Assembly: GCA_022478985.1 (NCBI GenBank)
Contig: JAKSZP010007899.1
Coordinates: 292,227-356,226, forward strand
Direction of reading: 5' to 3'
Length of the DNA stretch: 64,000 nucleotides
Origin: Massospora cicadina
Taxonomy: Eukaryota; Entomophthoromycota; Entomophthoromycetes; Entomophthorales; Entomophthoraceae
Below the pieces are notes generated by a model. It did not search any database. It saw nothing but the letters and a program-made list of their open reading frames with translations, and was not told the DNA's origin. A program made the translations under genes and the position numbers. Below, in pieces: positions 9,498 through 19,655 of this stretch (position 1 is its first letter; every line of letters starts with the position of its first letter).

Positions 9498-10614
9498 TTA
9501 AAATAATGCCATAGCCTTATCTTGCTGTTCCACTGATAATCCAATGAGTGCTTCCCGCGGAACCACGGTCAGTACGCTGTATGACGAGCTTGCTAGTAGT
9601 CCAAGATCCTCCCATGAGCCGAAATCATGTATACAATGAACTTCCTCTATAGGGACTAGGTGTAGGTAAGCCACCACTTGGTGCCGCCGGATCATTATTG
9701 CCTTCCTTTGTAAGTTTGCTAGCAGCACTTTCACCTCCCCATTCTCAGGTAGCAGTAGCCTTGGAGCTACATGTGGTATAAGCCGCAAGTGCTAGTAAGG
9801 CGCCATAATTTCTCCATAAAGCCCTTTAAGGACATCAACTTCAAGCCCAGTCCCTAATATGCACTGGTGTCCAGATGACAGGCTCAAAGCGTTCATTGCC
9901 TGAAGCGGGATCCCTTTATACTCATATATCTGGTTGGGGAGGACCCTGGTCTGCCAACTCAGTTGTCAATAATGAACAGGAATCACTCAATTGCTGTACG
10001 CTAGATTGATTTGACTAGAGCGGACTGAATCAGTTGGGATTCCACAAGAAGAAAAATATATGGGAATCAGTTGGCTTAAAATAGAAAGAGTTTCCTCCGC
10101 CATATTTATCACAACGCCAAATTTCCTCATAAAAGCCACGCCAATTAACATATTGTAATTGTTATTTGGCAAAACCACAGCTGGCGCAGGCACCTGGACT
10201 AACCCAAATCGTAGAGGCAACGCACTATATGCTCCTTCATACACAGTGCAATGCGTTCCTGAAGTCCTGTATACTACTCGATGGTCCACATCCAGTTTCA
10301 ACATAAGTTTAGCCACCAACCCGGGTGGAGACTATGTTCACAGGTGCTCCCATGTCTATGATAGCGCGGATTTTTATGTTTTGAACGAAAATGTCACAGT
10401 AAGTACATTCTGAGTAAGAAGAACCATCAGTGTTTATCACTTGTACGTTCAAGGGCTTTGTATTACTCAAAAAGGAGGAAATGCCCTTGCTGACCTGAGG
10501 ATACTCACTAGTGATCTTCTCCACCAGAACAGCTACGTTAACCCCTACTAAAGAGGCGACATATGTCAAGGGATCCGCGTTGCTGGTATAACAAATCATC
10601 TTATTGAGGTTCAA
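9498..10614 (-). pseudogene. Protease and protease-RT linker of element B
   Basis: 10309-10614 carries IRAIIDMGAPVNIVS, the protease active site with DTG changed to DMG. 9987-10319 continues with NNNYNMLIGVAFMRKFGVVI, the counterpart of the A linker. 9498-9788 has HQVVAYLHLVPIEEVHCIH. Element I shows the same block. Frames differ between pieces. Confidence 0.8.
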
Positions 10615-10658
10615 ATTCTACCTGAAAAGACATTTGGGAATTGTTAGGGACAATTGAA

Positions 10659-10866
10659 TTAGACTCGGCGGAGGTAGAGTGTCCCATCTCTACTCCGCTT
10701 AAGCTTTTCCCTGCTCAACTTTCTCAGTTGGCATTGCATACACTTGTGGTTTGAAAGGTTAATTTCCCACATAATGCCCTCTTCATCCGCACTGGAAGCA
10801 AGTGTTCGAAAAAGGTTCACATATATAGCTTGTGGCGGAAGGACCAAGTCAAAAGTCGCCAGTATG
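10659..10866 (-). pseudogene. 3' part of element B gag
   Basis: Reads LASSADEEGIMWEIN followed by a basic tail. Element I has the related stretch KEGIMEGIRQEI at 53728-54111, so this joins gag to protease. It is cut at 10866 by insertion D and continues at 13000. Confidence 0.6.
10862..10866. repeat. Target-site duplication of D, left copy (GTATG)
   Basis: GTATG directly precedes the TGTA start of the left D LTR and recurs at 13000-13004 directly after the right LTR. A perfect 5-bp duplication is the mark of integrase-mediated insertion. Confidence 0.92.
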
Positions 10867-11489
10867 TGTAATGGATCAGGTGGTACCTGATCCGTACATT
10901 GCTACAGATCAGTTAGTACTAAATCTGAATATGAAAATTATAAGAAGAAATATGAATTAAGAGGAATTGGAGCAAGGGAAATTTGTTGGTCTGAAGCCAA
11001 AATGCATCCGAGTCAATATGACATTGGACTTATATACATTTGGACGATGATTCCATGGGGAATGGCTTATTCACCTGAGATGTGCTGGATGGTTCAGGAG
11101 AGCTTGGCATAGAGGAAAAGCTTTTTTTATATTTGCAAAAGCACTATATACATGAGGATAGGCTGGCTTGAATAGCCAGTTGAGTCTTCTACGATAATCC
11201 TAAAAACCAAATAAAGATTTGGTTGCAAGTTGAAAAGAATATTTTATTTAGAATAGAATAATAAGATCGGAATACATGGGCTCCAATAGTGGGCATGGTG
11301 TGGCGTTGGCGTGTTACTTGGTATCCTCCTACAGCATGTGGACAGGGATCCAAGGGCACGTGGCAATGGTGGAACTTGGCAGATGGGTTTGGGGATTGAC
11401 TCTGGTGGGGTGGTCTCTAGTAGAGTCAATTATATGGCTCTTCCTTCCCAATTCCCTTGTAGGATATTGGTGCAAACTCGTTTATTAGA
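10867..11489 (+). repeat. Left LTR of element D
   Basis: 623 bp, starting TGTAATGGATC and ending TTAGA where the other copy has TTACA. An AATAAA lies near 11210. Confidence 0.93.
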
Positions 11490-11679
11490 TTAGACTCAAC
11501 TCAACTTTCTCTTGGTTTGGCTGTGAGTGGAAGGAGGTGGATGTGCTGTAAGGGGAGGAATGGTCTGGCTGTGAGTTGAAGGAGGTGGAGGTTTGGAAAA
11601 AGAAGGAATGGGTCTAAGGTGATCTGAAAGAGGTGTCACAAGTTAAGTGCCAGATGTGGTTGGCTCAAGTGTCTGGAGG

Positions 11680-12215
11680 AACTGGGAATGAAGCATACTG
11701 GGGGCAGATGAAATGGTGCAAGCCATGGCGGATATTGAGGAGAATCAATGGAGGAGTATGGCATGGGCAGTGGCTCATCAGGAGCAGCAAGCGGATACCC
11801 AAAAGGCGTCCAAAGGAGCTGTGGATGAGTTGTACTGGGGGCGGACGAAATGGCGTTAACCATGGCGGATATCAAGAGGAATCTATGAGGAAGTGTGGAG
11901 TGGGCGGTGGCCCAGCAAAAGCAACAAGTGGATCCACAAGGAGCTTCCAGAAGGGCCATGGACAGAGTGTGCCAGAGGGTGGACGAGATGGCACGTGCCT
12001 TGGTGGATACTGAGGGAGAGCTATGAGGAAGTTTGGAGTGGGCGGTGGCCCACCAGAAGCAACAGGCAGATCCATAAATCTCGTCTGGAGGAGCTGTGGA
12101 TGGAGCATACTGAGGGATGGATGGGATGGCATGTGCCCATATGGATTCCAAGGAGAAGTTATGGGGCTGTTTGGAACAGGCGAGAGCCCACCAGGAGTGA
12201 CAGGCAGATCAGCGC
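11680..12215. repeat. 138-bp tandem repeat inside element D, about four units
   Basis: An anchor phrase (GTxTGGAGTGGGCGGTGGCC and variants, followed by a GAAGCAAC-type stretch) begins near 11756, 11893, 12031 and 12169, so the period is 137-138 bases. 138 is 46 codons, and the array stays open on both strands: plus 11893-12270 encodes W/R-rich repeats (VWSGRWPTRSNRQIHK), and minus 11872-12366 encodes Pro-rich repeats (LPVASGGPPPTPNFLI). No known domain is recognised. Whether either is translated is unknown. Confidence 0.82.
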
Positions 12216-12375
12216 AGAGCGCTGGATCCAGAGCTTGGGAGATGGGCGAAGGGCTGGCTGCATGTGCTAGTGAAGTGGAAAGGTGATCTGAAGGAAGAGA
12301 CGATGTGGCAAATGGGAGAAGTTGGCATGCAGTGCCCAGGGATGGCCCAGGGATTCCAATTTTCACAGGGGGTAA

Positions 12376-12999
12376 TGTAACGGATCAGATGGTACCTGAT
12401 CCATACATTGCTACAGATCAGTTAGTACTAGATCCAGATATGAAATTTATAAGAAGAAACAGGAATAAAGAGGAATCAGAGCAAGGGAAATTCTTTGGTC
12501 TGAAGATGAAATGCATCCAAGTCAATATGATGTCAGACTTATGAGCGTTTTGGACGATGATTCCATGGTAGAATGGAATCTTTGCCCAAGATGTGCTAGA
12601 TGGTTCAGGAGAGCTTGGCATAGAGGAAAGCTTATTTTATATTCGCAAAAGCACTATGTATTTAAGGATAGGCTTGCTTGAATAGCCAGTTGAGTCTTCT
12701 ACAATAACCCTAAAAATCAAATAAAGATTTGGTTGCAAGTTGAAAAGAATATTTTATTTAAAATAGAATAATCATATTGGAAGACATGGGATTCAATAGT
12801 GGGCATGGTGTGGCGTTGGCGTGCTACTTGGTATCCTCCTACAGCATGTGGAAAGGGATCTGAGGTCATTTGGCAATGGTGGAACTCGGCAGATGGGTTC
12901 AGGGATTGACTCTGGTGGGGTGGTATCTAGTAGAGTCAGTTATATGGCTCTTACTTCACAATCTCCTTGTAGGATATTGGTGCGAACTCATTCGTTACA
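12376..12999 (+). repeat. Right LTR of element D
   Basis: 624 bp, TGTAACGGATC to TTACA, giving the terminal inverted repeat TGTAA/TTACA. It has diverged from the left copy by many substitutions and small indels. Confidence 0.93.
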
Positions 13000-13004
13000 G
13001 TATG
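13000..13004. repeat. Target-site duplication of D, right copy (GTATG)
   Basis: Identical to 10862-10866; element B sequence resumes here. Confidence 0.92.
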
Positions 13005-15059
13005 GTTCCAAGGTCGCGGACAAACTGGAGAAGCATACATGGGCCAAAAAGGGTCCACTGACTCATATCAGGGACAATATGTTCCAGCGGCTGATAACCC
13101 AGTTGCTGAGGTTTATATACTGAAGAGATTGGAGCAGAGACAGCTGAGAGTTTTTGGGCTACGTTGGGGGCGCTTACTGTGGCAGAGAGTCGATGTAAGG
13201 TGTTCACGATTCAAATAGGTCTGGTATCTCCATCCAACATGTGAGACATAGCATTATATAGTTCCTGATGTGGTTTGTCAGCCGCCATCATCACTATACC
13301 AACATCCTCAATGGATAATATGTTAGCTCCAAGTAGGACATGTGCTTCTGCTGAAAAACGCTCAGCAAATCCTAGCAGGGTCTCATTTCATTGAAACTGT
13401 CTAGTCATAAAGTAAGCTTTCTATTGGGCCATCTTGGTAGTGCCCCCAAACAGCTGGATAACAATTGCTTTAACTACACTGTAAAATACCAAGCTATTTG
13501 GAAGATAGCAGGTAACTTGATCAGCGCTTTCCACATCTAGAGCAGACAGCAACAGTTTCACTTTTTGTCGATCAGATGCCCCTTCCGCAGCAATTTAAAA
13601 CGCATAAAGTACCCATGTAGATTCCCGTCATGACTGAAAGGAGGTAATTTTTTGAATGAACGAATTCGCTTTGCTCTAGGTTCCTGCCGCAAGGAGCAGG
13701 CAAACTGGTTTTGGAGTGACTATGGGAACCATCCCTTTGTGTGTTATCATACAGCTGGCCAGATGGTCTCAAAACCTTCAAAAAGGACTCAGAAGAAGTG
13801 GTGTCGCATGGAGAGTCCACTGTGCCACCTGAGGGATATTCATTTGCTGATCCATATTCTTCCTCTAAATCACCACTGAATGCCCCATTTTACCAAGCTC
13901 CGGCATGCCCCACAAAAAGTTCATTGATCAACTGCTCTGCTTTAAACTGAATAGCAATTACGCCATCCATCCTGAAATTCCTGTTGCAGTGTTTCATAAT
14001 GATGTTGCAACTCCCGGCAGAATTCCCTCTCCATGTTCAGTTTTTGTTTCATGGCTTGTAATTGCAAGAGAGCCTCTTCAATTATGTTCTGCAGGCGAGT
14101 TTGCTGCTGGCTAGCATTATCTGCTTGTTTATTGGAGTCTTTTATTTGGTTACCAAGGGAGGCTTGTTCCCATACCAAATTCCTTATTGGCCCATCAAAG
14201 GGTATCAAGGCGCCCTTGCATGTCCGCATACTCTCTTGTCTCAGAAATTGGAAGAGGGAAGGCTCATTGGTGCTCATCCTGACTAACAACTTCCAGTTGT
14301 GTAACCCAATGAATAAGCTGTAGATATTTGTGTGACTTTGACCGAAGGATAAGCGCATTACCTGTCATTCACTGGGTATTCCATTCAATACAAAGTTGGG
14401 TTAATTTCGTCAATAGAGAGCTGACTTGGGCCACCACTTGCTGTTCCATTAGGGTAATTTTTCTTTTAAGCTGAGTAATCACAGCTTTGAGAGCTTCCAC
14501 CCACTCAGCTAGCTCCATCATAAAGTGCTCAGTATTATTCCCCAATGTTGTTATGTCCTAAATCCATTTCGCTGATAGGCCAAAATGGTCCAACAGTTCT
14601 TTTATTACTTGAGGTAATTCTGAATTTAACTGTGGTAACAGAAGTTCCAATTGACGGTGGACATCCCCAACACAATGATCCATCTGTACCAGCGCCCCTT
14701 GTACCTCTGAAAATGAACAATCAAGGTGGTCGAGAAGCAGGCAAGCATCTTGCTGCTGTGCTTGTGCAACCCTTAATACATCCCTAATTTCAATATTATG
14801 GCGGGCCAGCACATGAAGTAGCTGGCGAATCAAAGGTTGTACCATAAGTGACTAGATATTCCTCAATTCCGTGGGCACCAAGGCGGTGATCCAACCCTGT
14901 TGTAGTCACTTCCAAATAAGACATGTACAGAGCATAGCGATTTTCTTGATTGAGTTGGTTATAGAATAAACTCAGGGCATTTTCCCCAGTCTCATCTTTG
15001 TATAGGCAATACCCACACAACAGCCACTCTATAATAGTTCTCAGTTGTTGGGGAGTCAC
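13005..15059 (-). pseudogene. Gag region of element B
   Basis: No unbroken frame covers it. 13942-14358 encodes a heptad-rich coiled coil (DNASQQQTRLQNIIEEALLQ, then QAMKQKLNMEREFCRELQHH). 14558-14845 is Leu/Gln-rich (LLHVLARHNIEIRDVLRVAQ), and 14796-15059 encodes TPQQLRTIIEWLLCGYCLY. A capsid-type stretch occurs around 13260-13560: the noncoding-strand phrase GAAAAACGCTCAGCAAATCC resembles the A gag region that gives FSFAERF. Position between primer-binding site and protease supports gag. The N-terminal coiled coil resembles the leader of K gag. Confidence 0.65.
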
Positions 15060-15293
15060 ATTTTTGGAGCGTCCTTGTTAGTTGGTCATCAGCTCAGGGA
15101 AATTCTCAATTTGCAAATTAAATATAGCTTCATCATCCCCCAGTTTGCTCACAGTAAATAATGTTGGTTCGTGGTTAAGTGCCTCCCAGGATTCTTCAGC
15201 GTACTGCGCCCTGAATCCAATCAAATTATGTTAGAATGAATGAGGACTTGTCATTGTATTTAATTGTTTGAAAAAACCACAGTTGCTAGTGGC

Positions 15294-15311
15294 CCCCTGT
15301 AGTGTGCACCA
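15294..15311 (-). promoter_or_regulatory. Primer-binding site of element B
   Basis: After the LTR end (CTAACA, then G) the minus strand reads TGGTGCACACTACAGGGG, one base different from the site in A, C and L. Confidence 0.7.
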
Positions 15312-15312
15312 C

Positions 15313-15790
15313 TGTTAGTTCTTGGCATATAGGCTCAATTCCATTGAGTCAGTTTACACAGGGTACAGCCACTGAGCAACCAAATCGGATGATATGAAGA
15401 TTGCCAACTCTACTAATAAACTAGATATACTTATAGATAGAGCAATCACCCATTATTTTGACCTTTATTAATATAAATCGCAGACTTATCTGCAATTACT
15501 CAACCACATGAGAGAAGATCACCTTTCAATTCTCTGTGTGACTCTTTGTATCTTGGTTCCCCAAGCCAGATGCACCCTTGGCTTGGTAAGCATCAATTCA
15601 TCTTTCCTTTTCTAGAAACTCTTGTTTGTATCAAATCAAGGCATAAATCCTCTCGATTCACCAAATGGTCATCATTTTGATCAATTATAATTTGTATACC
15701 TTTTTCTGTAAATCTCGAGACTCATCTTGATTTCTCCTCCAATCTGTCAGTATTGGTAGCATATTGTCCAGTCATATCAACTTCCCAACA
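15313..15790 (-). repeat. 5' LTR of element B
   Basis: 478 bp, TGTTAG to CCCAACA; pairs with 6428-6906. Sequence of copy C resumes at 15791. Confidence 0.9.
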
Positions 15791-16760
15791 TGGTGTTTTT
15801 TGTCAATAGCTGAACAAGGGGCTCACTGAGCTGGGAAAATTTAGGGTTAAACTGATGGCAATACCCCATCATACCTATAGATACCTGAATATCCTGTAAT
15901 TCTTTAGAGGGAGGTATTTTTTGATTGCTTCAACCTTGTCCTGTATGGGTTATATTCCTCCTTGGGAAATAGAGTGGCCAAGGAAATCCAATTTCCTTTA
16001 GAAGAAGGCACATTTTGAGAACCATCTAGTACTAAAAAAAGGTACATTTTGAGGGTTTTAACTTATTATTTGACTTATGTAAGCATTGAAACACCGCCTT
16101 TAGGTGATCAAGATGTTCGTTGAATGTCTTTGAGAACACCGTGATGTCATCAAGGTAGACAATGGCACAAGTTAATTTCAGGTCCTTTAAAATGTGATTA
16201 TTGCATGCTGGAAAATTGCAGGTGTGTTACACAACCCTTGATGTAATTGGGTGGGTTGGAAGAGTCCCTCACTGCAAATGAGGGCACATTTCTCCTGGTC
16301 TTTGGGGGAGAGGTCCATTTGCCAATAGCCACTAGCCAAGTCCATGGCGGAAAAGAAGTTCAAGCCAGATAGTTGGGCCAGGGTATCATCAATGTGAGGG
16401 ATAGGATAGCTATCCTTCTTCATGAGGTTATTTAGCTTGCAGTAGTCCATGACTATCCGGTGACCTCCATTTTTCTTTTAAATTAGAAAGAGGGGAAAGC
16501 CAAGGGCTTTGTGAAGGTATTAGTAACCCCACGTCTAGCAACTGATGGAGCTCCGTCCTCATCTGCTGTTCTTCCACCTTTGACTTACAGTAAGGTTTGG
16601 ACCTAATAGGATGGGCATCACCCACATTGATGGAGTGGCTCCAGCCCAAATGTGGCCATAGTCACTATCTGACTTTGAGATTATGTCGCTAAAGTCATCT
16701 AGTAGAGTATGAACTTTTTCAGCTCATCTGGGGTCAGCTCATCTGAGATATGAATGTTGA
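15791..16760 (-). pseudogene. RT region of element C
   Basis: Minus-strand homologue of the A RT. 16187-16450 encodes FFSAMDLASGYWQMDLSPKD and KCALICSEGLFQPT. Around 16150 the sequence gives IVYLDDITVF, so the YLDD box itself survives. 16428-16649 encodes the N-terminal thumb-side part (HSINVGDAHPIRSKPY). Several frame breaks and a small duplication near 16015-16050 disable it. Its downstream RNase H lies across insertion B at 6227-6427. Confidence 0.88.
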
Positions 16761-16847
16761 GTAAGGTACATACCAGCTTGTCCATGGGCAAGCCCAAATC
16801 CGCCATAGAGCCAATGAAATGAAAACGTTTAATGTTCTCTACTGGGA

Positions 16848-17838
16848 TTAATAAGCCTCCTTTAATCTCCTGATGTTTCTTATAATCATGTCCTTACCGA
16901 TGAGGTTTCCCAGCAGGTTAATAATAAGACTATGGTAGGTTGGGTCTAATATCCTAGGCAATACCCGAGGCTCAAAGGGGCTAACACCCTCAAGACTTAT
17001 GATATGCAACAAGCAGTATTGTGAGATTTGGAGCGTGATATCTGTGTCAACCACTCGTTGTTCATAGTCCTAATCAAGACCTCATCTGCAGCATAGAAAG
17101 GGATTCCGTCCCTATCATCCACCGAATTGGGAAAATTCTTTGTGTTGCGCCCAGAGGTGTAATGATGAAAAATCATAGCTGAAAAGAGATATCCAACCAG
17201 CAAGAGTATTCATTCTTGCTGAGTTCTTTATTAGATAAGACTAAAAGGACTTCATAGTTGACTAATGAGAGGAAACCTTGCTTCATGTTGATTATTCCCT
17301 TGTTTTCAATCATAAACTGGGTACCTATGAGCAAATCATAGGTGTTGTTGTCCAAGGCCACTGCAGGGGCTGATAAGATGAGCTTCCCAATTTGAATGGG
17401 AAGGTAAGAGTATGCCCTGATGGCACGGGTGTTATACAAGCCTGCAGTTCCAAATTCTTGATTGTATTCCAAAACAAGCGCCAGATTTATCTTTTTGATG
17501 AGCTTTGAGGAAATTATGTTAACTGGGGAGTCAGTATCCAGGATGGCCATTACCAAGACTTTTTGAATGACCACAGAAACCTTGGTTAATATTCCTCCAA
17601 AGTTAGGAGACAGTGCCAAGACTTCCATAAGCCGGAAAGAGGAGGTTAGTTTATGGGAAGCCTCAGGGTACTTATTTAGAATGGCTTTCATGGTTTGGAC
17701 CCGCTGAAGAGGCTGAATCAAGCCAGCTAAGAACTGATCACCATCGCTGGCGGTGTCAATAACTTTTGGGCACCCTAGAATTTGGCTGAGGTACGTTTCC
17801 TCAGGTATGGTGGTCTCATCTACTCCTCCAGCGTTCAA
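16848..17838 (-). pseudogene. Protease and linker of element C
   Basis: 17173-17838 is a 221-residue open stretch covering the segment before the protease, the active site AILDTDSPVNIISS (DTG changed to DTD) and LDNNTYDLLIGTQFM. It is one frame where A is split in two, which makes it a useful guide to A's deletion. 16848-17054 continues with the linker (SPFEPRVLPRILDPTYH). Confidence 0.85.
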
Positions 17839-18857
17839 TCAATCAGGGGCCTCCACTTCCACGGGTACTCCCAATATATAGTAAACATCATTATTGTAAC
17901 TCCCCTCAAATTCATCCTCAGGGGTAGTCTCAACAACTGGCAAGGTTGAAAATGAGGTGGAGGAAACGGCCTCATGAGGTTGGGTAGCCTTAGGGTGCGC
18001 AGCTACCAGCTTGGCTGGAGGGGAAGGCACAGTGTCTTTAATGAGCTTTTATGGGAGCATGGTATTAACTGCATTTCAGGTCTTAGACCTACAGGAGGGA
18101 GTGATATCTGTTTAAGTTGCACTGAGGTAGCAGGTTCCACAGGGAGGATAGTCACAGGTAGGATCACCCTCAATTGATCTACAGGAAAGAGCTCCTCAAT
18201 GGTTAGAACTGAAGTTTCACCTCACCTTCATTTGTTGATGCACTTGAATGGAAATTAGCATCATCTAACAGAGCCTCTTTTATGTAATGGATGTTTTTGA
18301 AGTGGCGTTTCACTAAGATGATATGCCTGGCGAGAGAGAGTTGAGAAGCCAACTCAGTTAGCATGGCTGCGATAGCATCATCAAGGGGTAGCATGTCAGA
18401 CGTTGACAACCTTTGTGCAGCGAGGTAAAATCGCTCAGAAAAGGCAGTGGTTGGTTTGCCCTCCTATATGATAAGGCGCATAAAGGCCTGTTCGTACCTC
18501 TGTAGACTCTGCTGTGATCCAAATTTACCAAAAGAGCCTTCTTTACCTCTGCCCAGGTGTGCAGAGTGTCCATATAAGGGACTATCATCTCTTGTGCCAA
18601 GCAACTTAAGCAAGGAAAGATGTGTCAAACTTTTTGCTTATCAGTTGCGCCATGCATGGCAGTTTTATTAACATACAAAAAGGAAGCAATGCTCCATTCA
18701 CTGGGGGTTTATTTGTCTTTAAAAAGGGGTATTATGGGCGCTTCTCAAACTCTTTAAGATGGGAAGAAGTGCTTGCTAGTTGTTCTTCTGGGGCAACTAT
18801 TCTTAATTTATTTGGAAAATAAAGAGTTAAGGGGTTGCTCACATTTAAAGCCTCCAT
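17839..18857 (-). pseudogene. Gag of element C
   Basis: Begins with the MEA start (18857) equivalent to A. Recognisable pieces: VKKALLVNLDHSRVYRGTNR (shifted frame), LPLDDAIAAMLTELASQLSL and RHIILVKRHF. The sequence is collinear with A gag but carries stops and frame changes. Confidence 0.82.
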
Positions 18858-18887
18858 TTTTAGACGATTTTTGTGGTGTACTGGTGA

Positions 18888-18905
18888 CCCCTGTAGTGAG
18901 CACCA
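18888..18905 (-). promoter_or_regulatory. Primer-binding site of element C
   Basis: Minus strand TGGTGCTCACTACAGGGG, identical to that of A, three bases beyond the LTR end. Confidence 0.75.
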
Positions 18906-18908
18906 CTT

Positions 18909-19655
18909 TGTGGAAATCCAGCTATTTTTTGGCTCGCTGGTGTTGATGCTGCTGGATTTCCCAAATGGGGTTTTTTTAATAAAGTTGAATAAACACTAAT
19001 AAAAAGGTTGGGTTTTAATGTTTTTAGGAGTTGGCATGGGTAAAGAAAAACAAACCCTCTTGATACTTTAATATCCAGTATATAAACTATATCAAAAGTT
19101 GAAGGAATTTCAATGGTAAGTTTAGAATAGCTTATTATAGTCCAAATAAGGAAATATGTGAAATTGGCCTATCAAAGCTCATAAAACTCGCTTTACTTTG
19201 TCTAAACAATGAATGGGGAATTGCTTTTAGACAAGATGTACCTGTGGGGTAACAATTTAATATTTAAGCCAATCCCTATTAGAGAAAATTATTGTATCTT
19301 GGGGGACCTCCGCCAAGCCTATAAGAGGGGGTGGTCCCCACTTAATTGTTTGCTTTGAACTAGATGTAACCTGGGGAGAAACCTCCAATGGACTCCCTAG
19401 GTTCCCTCATGTGGTCAGGGCAATTCAACTGCCCAAATTTATGCTATTTGCTTGTATAGTATTTATAGAAGTGTTACCCCAATTTGCGAGGTTCCACCAA
19501 GAATTGACCAAGGTCTTTTGGATGATAAATTCGTTAGTATTATTTAAATCTATCTTATTTATCATTTCTAACTTGTAAATGCCTGATACTACCCCTTTTG
19601 GCTAATTTTGACCCAAAAATTTTTTTCTTTAAGTCAAGAGGGCAAATGTCTGAAA
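18909..19655 (-). repeat. 5' LTR of element C
   Basis: About 747 bp from TGTGGAAATCC to TCTGAAA, collinear with the A LTR (AATCCAGC near the start, CTAAGGTCTTTTGG-type stretch and AATGTCTGA at the end) but strongly diverged. The last bases have decayed from ACA to AAA. The matching 3' LTR is outside the window. Confidence 0.75.

Larger units (their letters stand above)
10867..12999 (+). mobile_element. Element D: short non-autonomous LTR retrotransposon
   Basis: 2133 bp: LTR 10867-11489, internal 11490-12375 (886 bp), LTR 12376-12999, with a perfect GTATG duplication. The internal part has no protease, RT or integrase, so it must rely on another element's enzymes. Plus-strand orientation is suggested by the G-run CACAGGGGGTAA before the right LTR (polypurine tract as in A, B and L) and by AATAAA inside the LTRs. 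The primer-binding site shared by other families is not present after the left LTR. Most of the internal part is a 138-bp tandem repeat. Confidence 0.9.
6428..15790 (-). mobile_element. Element B: degenerate Ty3/gypsy retrotransposon, about 9.4 kb with insert
   Basis: Flanked by LTRs of 479 and 478 bp (6428-6906, 15313-15790). The minus strand holds a primer-binding site, a long gag region, protease, RT, RNase H and integrase, all broken. Its length includes the 2.1 kb insertion D. It interrupts copy C: sequence on the left (to 6427) and on the right (from 15791) are adjacent in element A (around 2455-2495). The 5-base flanks GAGTG and TGGTG agree at three of five positions, so the target duplication is decayed or absent. 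Confidence 0.9.

Noticed and set aside
11680..12215. CRISPR array
   Set aside because: Repeats are 138 bp and contiguous, without unique spacers, in a eukaryotic retroelement.
11872..12366. Host gene for a Pro-rich repeat protein
   Set aside because: It lies wholly inside element D between its LTRs, and the opposite strand is equally open, so openness alone is weak evidence.
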